NCBI GenBank assembly: GCA_000509105.1
Contig: BAIF02000099.1
Location: 31,806-95,805 of the forward strand
Source of the DNA: Clostridiales bacterium VE202-21
GTDB taxonomy: Bacteria; Bacillota; Clostridia; Lachnospirales; Lachnospiraceae
Reading direction: 5' to 3'
Length of the DNA stretch: 64,000 nt
A model generated the notes under the pieces. That model worked only from the letters and a program-made list of their open reading frames with translations. It made no database searches and was not told the origin of the DNA. Shown in pieces: positions 9,713 through 18,324 of this stretch (the stretch's first letter is position 1; every line of letters begins with the position of its first letter). A program made the position numbers and the translations under genes.

Positions 9713-10828
9713 GTGATTTATGTTGTGAAACAGGGAGACACATTGCTTTCCATTTCAGCACAGACGGGTGTGCCCGTCTGGAAAATGGTATATGACAATC
9801 AGCTGGCGAGCCAGGATCAGCTGGTGATCGGGCAGGCACTCCTTATCCTGCAGCCGGAAGAGTCTGCGAGTATGCGTGGAGATATGTTAGTCACGGGATA
9901 TGCATATCCATTTGTGGAGCCGTATATTTTGGAACAGGCGTTCCCGGCCCTGAATGAATTATTGGTCTTTTCATATGGTTTTACATTTGAGGGAGAACTT
10001 GTGCCGCCTCCGCAGGACGATCTCTGGATGATTGAGGCAGCCTGGGAGGCCGGTATTGAACCGCTGCTGGTACTGACACCGTTCTCAGGAGGGGCTTTTA
10101 ATAACCAGCTGGTGAAAGTGCTGGTGGAAAATGAAGTGATCCAGCAGAGGGTAATCGACAACCTGCTGTCCACCGTACAGGACAGGGGGTATTCAGGAGT
10201 GGATATTGATTTTGAGTATATCCTTCCGGAAAATAGGATTGCATATGCGGAGTTTGTTGGCAGAGTGCGGGAAGTTATGAATGCACAGGGATATAAGACA
10301 TCTGTTGCGCTGGCACCCAAGACTTCCACCGGTCAGCCGGGCCTTTTATATGAGGGAATGGACTATGCACTTCTGGGCGCGAATGCGGACAATGTTTTTC
10401 TAATGACATATGAGTGGGGCTATACATACGGACCGCCTATGGCTGTGGCGCCTTTGAATAAGGTGCGCCAGGTGGTGGAGTATGCACTGACACAGATACC
10501 AAAGGAAAAGATACTGATGGGGATTCCCAACTATGCCTATGACTGGGCGCTGCCCTATGAAAGAGGGATCACCAAGGCAAGGCTGATCGGCAATGTGGAG
10601 GCTGTGCACATTGCAGCAGAAAACGGGGTATCGATACAATACGATGATCTTGCACAAAGCCCTCACTTTAACTATACAAGGAACGGGATTGCACATGAAG
10701 TCTGGTTTGAGGATGTGAGGAGCATAGAGGCAAAGCTGAATCTGGCGAGAGAATATGAACTGCTGGGGGTGGGGTACTGGAATCTGATGCGGCCGTTTCG
10801 GGCGAATTGGCTGCTGTTGGAAAAATAA
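9713..10828 (+). CDS. LysM-GH18 peptidoglycan hydrolase, SleL/YaaH-like
   Basis: 371 residues. One LysM module at the N terminus (about 1-48, starting IYVVKQGDTL) binds peptidoglycan. A glycoside hydrolase 18 domain follows with the catalytic motif D164-I-D166-F-E168. The family includes spore-cortex N-acetylglucosaminidases of Bacillus and Clostridium; Bacillus YaaH has two LysM modules and is somewhat longer. A role in spore coat or cortex lysis at germination is likely but inferred. No signal peptide is visible, as in the spore-associated members. The start is GTG at 9713 with GGGGGTGA eight bases upstream. The gene is monocistronic and bounded by hairpins on both sides. Confidence 0.85.
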   Translation: MIYVVKQGDTLLSISAQTGVPVWKMVYDNQLASQDQLVIGQALLILQPEESASMRGDMLVTGYAYPFVEPYILEQAFPALNELLVFSYGFTFEGELVPPPQDDLWMIEAAWEAGIEPLLVLTPFSGGAFNNQLVKVLVENEVIQQRVIDNLLSTVQDRGYSGVDIDFEYILPENRIAYAEFVGRVREVMNAQGYKTSVALAPKTSTGQPGLLYEGMDYALLGANADNVFLMTYEWGYTYGPPMAVAPLNKVRQVVEYALTQIPKEKILMGIPNYAYDWALPYERGITKARLIGNVEAVHIAAENGVSIQYDDLAQSPHFNYTRNGIAHEVWFEDVRSIEAKLNLAREYELLGVGYWNLMRPFRANWLLLEK

Positions 10829-10847
10829 GGAATAATCAGCACGAATA

Positions 10848-10890
10848 AATAAGCCAACCCTGTTTTCTGACCGGAGCGGGCTGGCTTATT
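10848..10890 (+). terminator. Intrinsic terminator after the LysM-GH18 gene
   Basis: AATAAGCCA at 10848-10856 pairs with TGGCTTATT at 10882-10890, with a CCC/GGG extension towards the loop, followed by a T-rich stretch (TTATTCTTACTTT). It lies between convergent genes and may also serve the minus-strand hpd operon. Confidence 0.7.
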
Positions 10891-10988
10891 CTTACTTTAT
10901 AGGCTAACAAGGAAAATTCGTATACTGTCCATTACATCTCATATCCTTTCCCTGCTAAACCCTGCAGATAAAACAGTGGCAGAGAAGT

Positions 10989-11948
10989 TTAGAAGGGAGT
11001 ATCACTGCCGACATAACAGGTTAATCCTGCCGTCTGAAACTGTACTTGAATACGATGCAGAATATCTTCAGAGCAGCCAGTCATATCGCGGCAGTCATAT
11101 ATACGGCCAAGCTGCTCATATTTGGAGGCCCCCAAACGGTGGAATGGTAAAATATTAACCTCTTTCGTTCCGATCTCTTTTATATAAGCAATCGTTTTTA
11201 CAATATTAACTTCATCAGAATTATAACCATCAATGATAGGTATCCGTACGATATGGCGAAGTTTACCCTTGTGGCCAAGCTCGGCAATTTTTGCTATGTT
11301 TTCAAGAATCAACTCGTTGCCAACCCCAGTAGCATCCTTGTGCCTTTCGGTATCCATATGTTTTATGTCGGTAAATGCCCAGTCTACATTTTCATAAATC
11401 TGCTCAAGATGGGGCCAAGGCGCAAAGCTGCAGGATTCAGTTGCGGTATTGATATAACGCTCATGGCAGCGGCGCAAAAGCTCAGCAGCAAACTTATACT
11501 GCACGGCAACCTCGCCGCCTCCTAAAGTCACGCCGCCTCCCGGTCCCCAAAAACGGCTTTCCCGTTCTATTCTGTGCATAATCTCATCAATCGTGTATAC
11601 TTTACCGGCCGTTTTTAGCGCTTCATGATAACAATTTTCAGAACATTCAATTGTATCACAGCTGTCACATTTATTACGGTCAAATGAGACATGCTCCCCC
11701 TTTTGCTTTGGCAGGGAAATCGCATTATGCGGGCAGATATTCCTGCCTACACAACCGTAGCAGTTAACGCAATTACTAACACGATACATTAGCTGAGGCT
11801 GCAGCTGCTGGCTCTCAGGATTACAGCACCAGTAACATTTTAACGGACAGCCTTTAAAAAATATTAATGTCCGGCCTCCAGGACCATCATGCACCGAGAA
11901 ACCCTGGATATCAAAAATGACAGCCTCGTTATTTGAATTGAGTTTCAT
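10989..11948 (-). CDS. hpdA: 4-hydroxyphenylacetate decarboxylase activating enzyme (radical SAM)
   Basis: 319 residues. The radical SAM motif is CPLKCYWC (Cx3Cx2C), preceded by the GGRTLIFFKG lead-in typical of glycyl-radical activases. Two more Cys clusters (CVNCYGCVGRNIC and CDSCDTIEC, about residues 57-100) match the ferredoxin-like insert of activases of this class, which bind two extra [4Fe-4S] clusters. It should abstract hydrogen from the glycine of HpdB to form the glycyl radical, using S-adenosylmethionine. It is the last gene of the hpd operon, 44 bases after the PucR-type regulator. The symbol rests on the presence of hpdB and hpdC in the same locus. Confidence 0.85.
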   Translation of the reverse strand: MKLNSNNEAVIFDIQGFSVHDGPGGRTLIFFKGCPLKCYWCCNPESQQLQPQLMYRVSNCVNCYGCVGRNICPHNAISLPKQKGEHVSFDRNKCDSCDTIECSENCYHEALKTAGKVYTIDEIMHRIERESRFWGPGGGVTLGGGEVAVQYKFAAELLRRCHERYINTATESCSFAPWPHLEQIYENVDWAFTDIKHMDTERHKDATGVGNELILENIAKIAELGHKGKLRHIVRIPIIDGYNSDEVNIVKTIAYIKEIGTKEVNILPFHRLGASKYEQLGRIYDCRDMTGCSEDILHRIQVQFQTAGLTCYVGSDTPF

Positions 11949-11992
11949 TTTCTAAACGATTCCTTCCCGAACGGAGACCATGCAGAACAATA

Positions 11993-13666
11993 TCACTTTA
12001 GATAACGATCAATGCTTAAGGCTAACCAAATGCTGCACCGACCGTCTTGGGTGGAAAGATCTACTGACAACCGTTCTTGTATTTGTTTAATGCGGTATTT
12101 TACTGTGTTAACGTGCAGATAAAGTGCACGGCTTGTTTCTATATAACTACAATTTTTATCCAGATATGTACTAAGTGTACTTACCAACTCTTCCGCATCT
12201 TTGTCATTATATAATTTGCCAAGCACCGTTTGGCTATAACGCAGTGCAGCCTCATCTTTACGCAGGATAGAATTCAGCAGAGCATAATGCCCAAGTTCAT
12301 CGTAACACATCACGTTTTCTTTCAGACCAAACCTGCGGATACAACGCACAACATCAAGCGCTTCCAAACAGCTTTCACGGTAAGAGTGGATTCCCTTGCC
12401 TATGCATCCAATCCCCATCACAACATCCATTTTCATTCTTCCGCCAGTTAATGATTCCCAAATTGACATACCAATTTGTTTCATGTCCCGAATCCCCTTA
12501 GATCCAGTATCAACAAATACTACAAGGAATCCGTAATAGCCGCCCAGAATAACCTTGAAATTCTTCTGCGCAATGAAACTCTGTATGCTGTGAATTGCAT
12601 ACTCTGTGAAATAATGATATTTAGACCAGTTTTTACTGTTTAGCTGCTCCTTCTGTGCTTTGCTGATCGGACTTATGACGATTGCTGACATATTCTTCTG
12701 TTCATCGAAGCCCATCATTTGAGCAAAATAGCTGACAACTTCTTTTTGATAATTTTCCGCCAAAAGAGCCTGTAAAAATACTTCTCCGGTATGCCATGCA
12801 GTACTGTCAATATAGCTTTGATGATGATAAATTGTCAAAGCCAGAATATCAAGGCACCGCTCGACAAGCTGACGGTTCTCGGATGTTATTGCCCCCTCAT
12901 ATTCACAAATGCTGAAATAACCTATGACATTTTCTTTGAATATTATTGGCCATGTTTCCTGCCAAATCGTTCTATTATCCATGACCACTTGAGTGCGGAT
13001 GGATGACTCGCCAACAATATGATCTACTATCACCTGCAGATTTTCTTCCCGTCGGCGGGCAAGCAAGGCTTCGGCAGCTCCTGCTGATTGATTGTCGCAA
13101 CACGTCACATAACGCCACTCATGATCCTCGATTAAAACCGGATTGTTCAAATAACCTGCAAATATTCGTGATATATCAACGATGGATGCCCCATTAACCA
13201 CGGCATCATGTAGATTAGAAAGAGCTGTTAAACTGCGATTCTTACCTTGCTCTTCCGCCTCCATAACAACTCTTAAAACGCATTGCGTTACATCATTCTG
13301 CGTATCTCCCGGGGGCAGTTCAATGATGGGAAAATCATTTTCATTGCCTAACTGCAGCAGAGGCGCCGGAATTTCTTTTAAATACCGCTTCGTTTTAATA
13401 GCAAGGCAGCTGGCGCCGTGATCTATTAAATTTTTTGTCCATTCGCACAAGGCCTCAACGGATAATTGATTCTCACTGTGTTCATCCATAAAAGATGCAA
13501 CACTATGTACAAAATCTCCGCCCTTTAAATAAAAGGCGATATCGAGAATTTCTGCCACTGTCACCGCCTTCACTTCACGGTCTAAGCCTGCCTCTCCGGC
13601 TAATACAAGGGCTCCTTGCAACTCTGGTTCTTCTAAGACTAATTTTACAGTTACTTTTGGTGGCAT
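11993..13666 (-). CDS. PucR-family transcriptional regulator of the hpd locus
   Basis: 557 residues from the ATG at 13666 (MPPKVTVKLV), which has AGAGGAAG upstream. The open frame extends a further 101 codons 5', but that stretch runs through a palindromic repeat and non-coding sequence. The N-terminal PucR domain (about 1-130, LVLAGEAGLDREV...VAEILD) is followed by a GAF/CdaR-like middle region and a C-terminal helix-turn-helix (YIETSRALYLHVNTVKYRIKQI in part). Members respond to small metabolites and activate nearby catabolic genes. Its position between hpdC and hpdA suggests it senses an aromatic acid or related amino acid, which is inference. Confidence 0.85.
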   Translation of the reverse strand: MPPKVTVKLVLEEPELQGALVLAGEAGLDREVKAVTVAEILDIAFYLKGGDFVHSVASFMDEHSENQLSVEALCEWTKNLIDHGASCLAIKTKRYLKEIPAPLLQLGNENDFPIIELPPGDTQNDVTQCVLRVVMEAEEQGKNRSLTALSNLHDAVVNGASIVDISRIFAGYLNNPVLIEDHEWRYVTCCDNQSAGAAEALLARRREENLQVIVDHIVGESSIRTQVVMDNRTIWQETWPIIFKENVIGYFSICEYEGAITSENRQLVERCLDILALTIYHHQSYIDSTAWHTGEVFLQALLAENYQKEVVSYFAQMMGFDEQKNMSAIVISPISKAQKEQLNSKNWSKYHYFTEYAIHSIQSFIAQKNFKVILGGYYGFLVVFVDTGSKGIRDMKQIGMSIWESLTGGRMKMDVVMGIGCIGKGIHSYRESCLEALDVVRCIRRFGLKENVMCYDELGHYALLNSILRKDEAALRYSQTVLGKLYNDKDAEELVSTLSTYLDKNCSYIETSRALYLHVNTVKYRIKQIQERLSVDLSTQDGRCSIWLALSIDRYLK

Positions 13667-13916
13667 AATACTTCCTCTTTCTGATATAATAATGTACTCA
13701 AAATAAACCGACAATCCAGTACACGGTCTCATGGACTGCCTGTTGATTATTTTTGTTACAACGTACCGATATATATAAGATATTATATCATTATTTAAAG
13801 AAAACGGAAGTAAGAAAAAATAAATGCCTTTATTAACTTGATTTTTTTCTTCTTGGAAAAGTACCCCATGAAAATCGTTTTTGGCAAGAGGGCCTGCTGC
13901 TGCGTAACTGATGTTT

Positions 13917-13954
13917 CCGTACGGACTGTGCAGGGAATGCACAGTCCTGTACCG
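13917..13954. repeat. Palindromic hairpin upstream of the PucR gene
   Basis: Perfect 10-base arms GGACTGTGCA (13923-13932) and TGCACAGTCC (13938-13947) around a 5-base loop, extended by GTAC on both sides. There is no T-run on either strand, so a simple terminator is not obvious. It lies in the 377-base gap (13667-14043) between hpdC and the regulator, next to a repeat A copy. The rest of that gap is A+T-rich leader for the regulator gene. Confidence 0.6.
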
Positions 13955-13979
13955 AACAGTTAGAAACATATACTTTGTT

Positions 13980-14054
13980 CTGCAGCTTTGCTGCAGATCC
14001 GCCCGTCAGGGCATGAATTACGGGGTGCCCTTTGGGTATACCATTATTCTGCAG
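13980..14054 (-). repeat. Dispersed repeat A, copy at the 3' end of hpdC
   Basis: Read on the minus strand it contains TATACCCAAAGGGCACCCCG, then TAATTCATGCCCT, then GACGGGCGGATCTGCAGC and a terminal CTGCAG hairpin. Nearly the same sequence lies inside cbiL (32660-32737), and the core recurs at 19690-19747. The element begins within the last codons of hpdC, so its first bases supply the hpdC stop codon. It is flanked by related CTGCAGAA(T/C)AA sequences. Confidence 0.75.
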
Positions 14055-14292
14055 GAGTAAAATCCTCGCAGCCGCCGAGATCCGGGTAAACCATATCGCC
14101 GTCGCATGTGCCGAGATTGGGATCTTTCTCAGATACGATATATTTGCTGCAATATTTGCACTTATTAGCACGTAAAAATTTTTTACAAACAGGAGCGTCG
14201 ATAGAAACTGTTTCCTTGCTGATTATGCATACACCGTTAAACACATCGCGGGCAGACAGATTGGCGCAATCCTTACATTTATCACACATCAT
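14044..14292 (-). CDS. hpdC: 4-hydroxyphenylacetate decarboxylase small (iron-sulfur) subunit
   Basis: 82 residues from the ATG at 14292 (MMCDKCKDC), placed by an AAGGAGG site 11 bases after the hpdB stop. It has nine Cys in two groups (MMCDKCKDC... VC... PVC and KCKYC... GTC... GGC), as in the HiPIP-like small subunit that binds two [4Fe-4S] clusters in 4-hydroxyphenylacetate decarboxylase. Size matches the family (about 85). Other glycyl-radical decarboxylases such as indoleacetate decarboxylase lack this subunit, so it is the best evidence for the substrate of the locus. Its stop codon lies in a dispersed repeat. Confidence 0.85.
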   Translation of the reverse strand: MMCDKCKDCANLSARDVFNGVCIISKETVSIDAPVCKKFLRANKCKYCSKYIVSEKDPNLGTCDGDMVYPDLGGCEDFTPAE

Positions 14293-14302
14293 ATTATCCT
14301 CC

Positions 14303-16947
14303 TTAAACTTCTTCATATTCTGTACGGGCAATCAGTTCATCCTGAATAGGTTTGGAAACTTCGCACCAATACTGCGTGAACCCTGCCACACGGACAAGCA
14401 GATCACGATAATTATTTGGATTGTCCTGCGCATCTTTAAGCATACGGGAATCAACAACATTGAACTGGATATGGAAGCCGCCGTTATCCATAAAGGAACG
14501 AATCATATCGAGCATCTTAGCGGAACCCATATTGCCCTTAATTGATGCAGGATGCAGCTTCATGTTCAGCTGAGTATTCTTGAAATTTGTATGGTCGATT
14601 ACAGTTGCAGAACTAAGTACAGCGTAAGGTCCATTCTGGTCGGTGCCGGGGTAAGGTGACTGGCCGCCGTCTGCCAGAGTAACGCCTGCGAGCCGGCCGT
14701 CTGCAGAAGCGATATCAGCCTGGCCAAGCGGTCCGTGGGTACCTACAGACAGCATGGATGCACACCACTTGTTTCCGAATACATCGGTAATCTCTTCCAC
14801 GGATTCCAGGAAGCAGTCCGCTACCTGGACATAGATATCGTCAACGTAAGCGTCATCATTACCGAATTTAGGTGCGCGCATACACAAAGCGTGTATTCTT
14901 TCCCAGTCAGGGTTAGAAACATCCTTAGTCTGCTCCATCATGGAGAAGTTGCCCGTATCCAGTGCACTGATAAATCCGAAGTTGTTAAGTAAGACATCCT
15001 TAAGCTCATCAAGTGTAAATGCACGGTCGTCAAACACATTCTTCTTTATAGAGGCAAGAGAGTTTGCTGTGTTAACCTGACCGGTAATCCATGTTGTGAA
15101 GCAGCGGTTGTAACGAGAACCCGCATGGTCAATATCGGCTCCCTTTTCAATGCAGTCAGCAGACAGTGCAGAGAAAAATAACGGCTGGTCAAGCTCAAAC
15201 GTTGCAGATACCTTCATATTATAAGTTTCTTCAAAAATCTGGATCACCTTTTTGAAATATGCCTTAAAGGTGTCCATAAGTTCATCAAATGTTTCGTATT
15301 TTTTGCCGGTTGCCGGAAATACACGGACATTTGTTCTGGGATCTACACCATCAAAAAGTACCAGTTCAAGAACCTTTGGAACATTAATGAAATTGATTCC
15401 TGAAGAACTGTATGAACCTGCGCCAATCTTGTTGTCATATACAGCGCCGGGCTGGATCTCAAGGCAGCCGCCTATACTCCATGCTCTTGCATCTTCAAGA
15501 GTAATCCCTTCACATGAATGGTTCTTCATACAGTATTCAATGCCGACGCGGTTGCTTACCCAGCAGGCATACCACAACCGGTCTTGTTGCATTCAATCCC
15601 CTTTTGCAGGAAAGTATTGGACAGCCTGCCGTCATAAATAATCGACAGAGTTGGAGAAACAGTAGGGCAATTAATTGCGGCCTGGATGAATAAGTATTCC
15701 AGTTCGTTTTCGGCGCTGGAGCCATCAGGCTTGACACCGCCGAGACAGATGTTGTTAAATGTGTTACCTGCAAGTATACCAGTGGTACCTGCACAGGTTG
15801 CAATCTCAAGTTCCGTGTATTTAACGCGCATACATTCGAGAACCTCAAGAGTCTGCTCTCTGGTGATTCTGCCGTTATCAATATCCTCTTTCCAGTAGGG
15901 ATAGAGAACCTGGCCAAGGCGTCCGGGAGAAAATCCAGAGCCCTGCATTTCGTTGTAAACCTCAAGCTGGCAGGTCCAGTGGAGCTGAAGGGCTTCCATA
16001 AAATCGCGGGGCGGATTCGATGAAATCCACTCAAGGCGCGCTGCCATGGCTTCGAAAACGGCCTTCTGTTCTGCGTCCTTTTCAAGAGAAGCAAGACGGG
16101 TTGCTTCAGCGGCATACTTGCGAACCCAAATCTGTACGCCTTCGATTGCATAAATTGTAGCCTGCCAGTAAGCAACTTTATCTACTGCAGTACCATCGCC
16201 CACATTAGCAGCAATCAGCTCTTTACAGCGGTCAATCATACCCTGGAAGCCTTTTTCAAATACGATCTGGTAGTTTGTGACACTGCGTCCGTGACGGTTG
16301 CCGTACTCCATATCGGCAGCCATAAGGACAGCATTCTTGAAATTGACAAGGGTATCATACTCGGGATGCAGGGTACCCCACTTCCAACATGTATCCTCGG
16401 CAGACTTGTTCTGCCAGTAACGGCAAATTTCTATTAAAGCCGCATGTTCTTCAACGCGCATACCATAACGACGTGCCATAGAGAGAACCTCCGGAGTGCT
16501 TTCAGAAACGACGCCGCCGCCGGTTGCAAGTATCGTAATTTCTTCAAGAGCCTTATTTGAAGCCTTCTTGCTGTCTTTCTTTGCACGCTCTTCATCGCTC
16601 AGAGGAAACTCGTTTGCTGTCCACGGAGTAATACTGGCGCCACGGACATACTTATTACGGCTCATAACTAATATTTCATCAGGGCGGATTGCTGCCTCAA
16701 GGTGGGAGAATGCACTCTTCATTGCAAGTCCGCGGCGGACCAGCGGATGCTGCCCCTCTTCTTTCATCCAGGTTCTTGTGTACCAGTAAGGGAACGTTGT
16801 GTCAAGAGAAATCTTTGCATCATAAAATTCCTGCAATAATTTTCTCGCACGGGGACATGCACTCTTTTTTACCTCACGGTCCTCTACTTCCTCAGGGGGT
16901 GTGCCACAGGTGAAACATAAGTACTGGTCATTTGTTGTTGCTTCCAT
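14303..16947 (-). pseudogene. hpdB: 4-hydroxyphenylacetate decarboxylase glycyl-radical subunit, one-base frameshift
   Basis: Two frames together encode about 881 residues (the family has about 900). The first, 16947-15556, starts at an ATG with AGGAGG and ends at TAA just after CGMPAG. The second continues with WVSNRVG and runs to 14303. Adding one base near 15562-15565 joins them exactly. The second part carries the active-site Cys-x-Glu (GGCLE, Cys about 495 and Glu about 497 of the joined protein) and the glycyl-radical loop RVAGF (Gly about 856). With HpdC it would decarboxylate p-hydroxyphenylacetate to p-cresol. No other damage is visible, so a sequencing indel is possible; if the shift is real, the enzyme is inactive. 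Confidence 0.83.
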
Positions 16948-17113
16948 AAATACTCTTCCTCCTTTATAAATCTTTTTGATTATGGTGTGTTTGTGTTAAA
17001 ATTGCACAACATACATTAACTTATCTACGTAAAAGTATACAATATATCAACACTAAACTATATATCTGTCAGCAACAAAATTAACCGTACTTTTTTGTTA
17101 CTAAAAGAATTCA

Positions 17114-17143
17114 TTATCTATTCAGTGTGCACTCAATAGATAA
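17114..17143. promoter_or_regulatory. Near-perfect 30-base inverted repeat, candidate operator
   Basis: TTATCTATTCAGTG (17114-17127) faces CACTCAATAGATAA (17130-17143) across TG; 13 of 14 pairs match. It lies in the 335-base A+T-rich gap between divergent hpdB (start 16947) and the radical SAM gene (start 17283), about 170 and 140 bases from the two starts. It has no T-run and is not a plausible terminator. A dimeric regulator site is the natural reading; the PucR-type protein is one candidate. I see no gene in the gap. Confidence 0.6.
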
Positions 17144-17282
17144 CTTCTAAGAATAAGTACGCATGATAGAATATTGAGTATTTTAAAACACCTTAAAAAA
17201 ATCACAATTTAGCTATAGAAATTGCAAGAAATAAAAGAAAAGAAATCTTACTATGAATTCAGAACAGATAGGAGGCATAGTG

Positions 17283-18278
17283 ATGATTTCTTTTTCTAAT
17301 CATGTCGACGGGCTTGAAGCAATCTTCAGGAAAGTTGATGAGAATCAGGATTTGACAAAGGACGATGCAGTAAAACTTCTTAGTATAGACAGTCATTCTT
17401 CGGAGTTTTATGCATTACTGGCTAAGGCGAATGAACTCTCCAGAAGAGAGTATGGAAGAAAGGGATATGTATTTGCACAGATTGGGCTCAATAGTGCGCC
17501 ATGTACCGGGAATTGCAAGTTCTGTTCCCTTGCCAGGGATAGTTTTGTAGTAGAGGATAAAACAGAAAAGCCGTTGGAAGACATACTTGCAGAAGCCTCC
17601 AGGGCAGTGGAGGAGAAGGCGGACGCCCTGTTTCTTATGACCACGGCGGATTACGGGGTTGAGAGATTTCTGGAGGTTTCCGGAGAAGTGAAAAAACTGC
17701 TGACACCGGAGATGATGTTTATTGCCAATATTGGTGACTTTGGACTGGAAACGGCAAAGCGGCTCAAGGAAGTGGGATACACAGGCGTTTACCATATTGT
17801 CAGAATGAACGAGGGACAGGATACGGATCTTCCAAAGGAGCAGAGAATTGCGACTCTGGATGCCATTAAAGCAGCGGGCCTGGAGTTGATCTACTGTGTA
17901 GAGCCGATCGGACCGGAACATACATACGAACAGATTGCAGATGAAATGCTGCGCGCCAGAGAATACAGTGTAAATGTTATGGCCTGTATGAAACGGGTAG
18001 GCGTGCCGGGTACTCCTCTTTTTGATAAAGGAGAGATTACAGATCTGGAACTGGCCAAGATTGTCGCTGCGGCAAGGCTGGTAACCAGGCCCAAACAGTC
18101 TATGAATGTCCATGAGCCGAAGCAGATGGCGCTGCTCGCGGGCGTAAACCAGCTGTATGCGGAGATCGGGATTAACCCAAGGGACTGCAGCGTTGAAACC
18201 GGGACAAACCGGGGCTGTTCCATACCCGAAGTCAGGGCAATGCTTGCACAGGCAGACTATGATACATGTGGATCATGA
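17283..18278 (+). CDS. BioB-like radical SAM protein of the corrinoid module
   Basis: 331 residues from the ATG at 17283, chosen because GGAGG sits at 17271-17275; an in-frame ATG at 17253 has no such site. The radical SAM motif is CTGNCKFC (Cx3Cx2C). The rest resembles the BioB/HydE/PylB group (TIM-barrel core, conserved CVEPIGPEHT and KRVGVPGTPL stretches, C-terminal region containing GTNRGCS). It is the first gene before a UroD-like methyltransferase, a CobW GTPase, a corrinoid protein and a RamA-like activator. It is not biotin synthase by context. The reaction is unknown; modification of a cofactor or methyl substrate for the module is a guess. Confidence 0.75.
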   Translation: MISFSNHVDGLEAIFRKVDENQDLTKDDAVKLLSIDSHSSEFYALLAKANELSRREYGRKGYVFAQIGLNSAPCTGNCKFCSLARDSFVVEDKTEKPLEDILAEASRAVEEKADALFLMTTADYGVERFLEVSGEVKKLLTPEMMFIANIGDFGLETAKRLKEVGYTGVYHIVRMNEGQDTDLPKEQRIATLDAIKAAGLELIYCVEPIGPEHTYEQIADEMLRAREYSVNVMACMKRVGVPGTPLFDKGEITDLELAKIVAAARLVTRPKQSMNVHEPKQMALLAGVNQLYAEIGINPRDCSVETGTNRGCSIPEVRAMLAQADYDTCGS

Positions 18279-18324
18279 AAGTTTTTAAGATAAAATATTG
18301 CAAAAAAGAAAGTGAGGAAGCAAA

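Noticed and set aside
13667..13969. A 101-codon N-terminal extension of the PucR regulator
   Set aside because: The extension runs up to a palindrome, has no family similarity, and a good ribosome site marks the ATG at 13666.
15550..15575. Programmed -1 frameshift in hpdB
   Set aside because: A -1 shift after GCT would give exactly the right protein, but there is no X-XXY-YYZ slippery heptamer and no obvious downstream pseudoknot, and other genes here have similar breaks. A plain indel is simpler.
14303..16947. Choline, diol or indoleacetate glycyl-radical enzyme instead of HpdB
   Set aside because: The small Cys-rich HpdC subunit next to it and the Cys-x-Glu active-site spacing favour 4-hydroxyphenylacetate decarboxylase.
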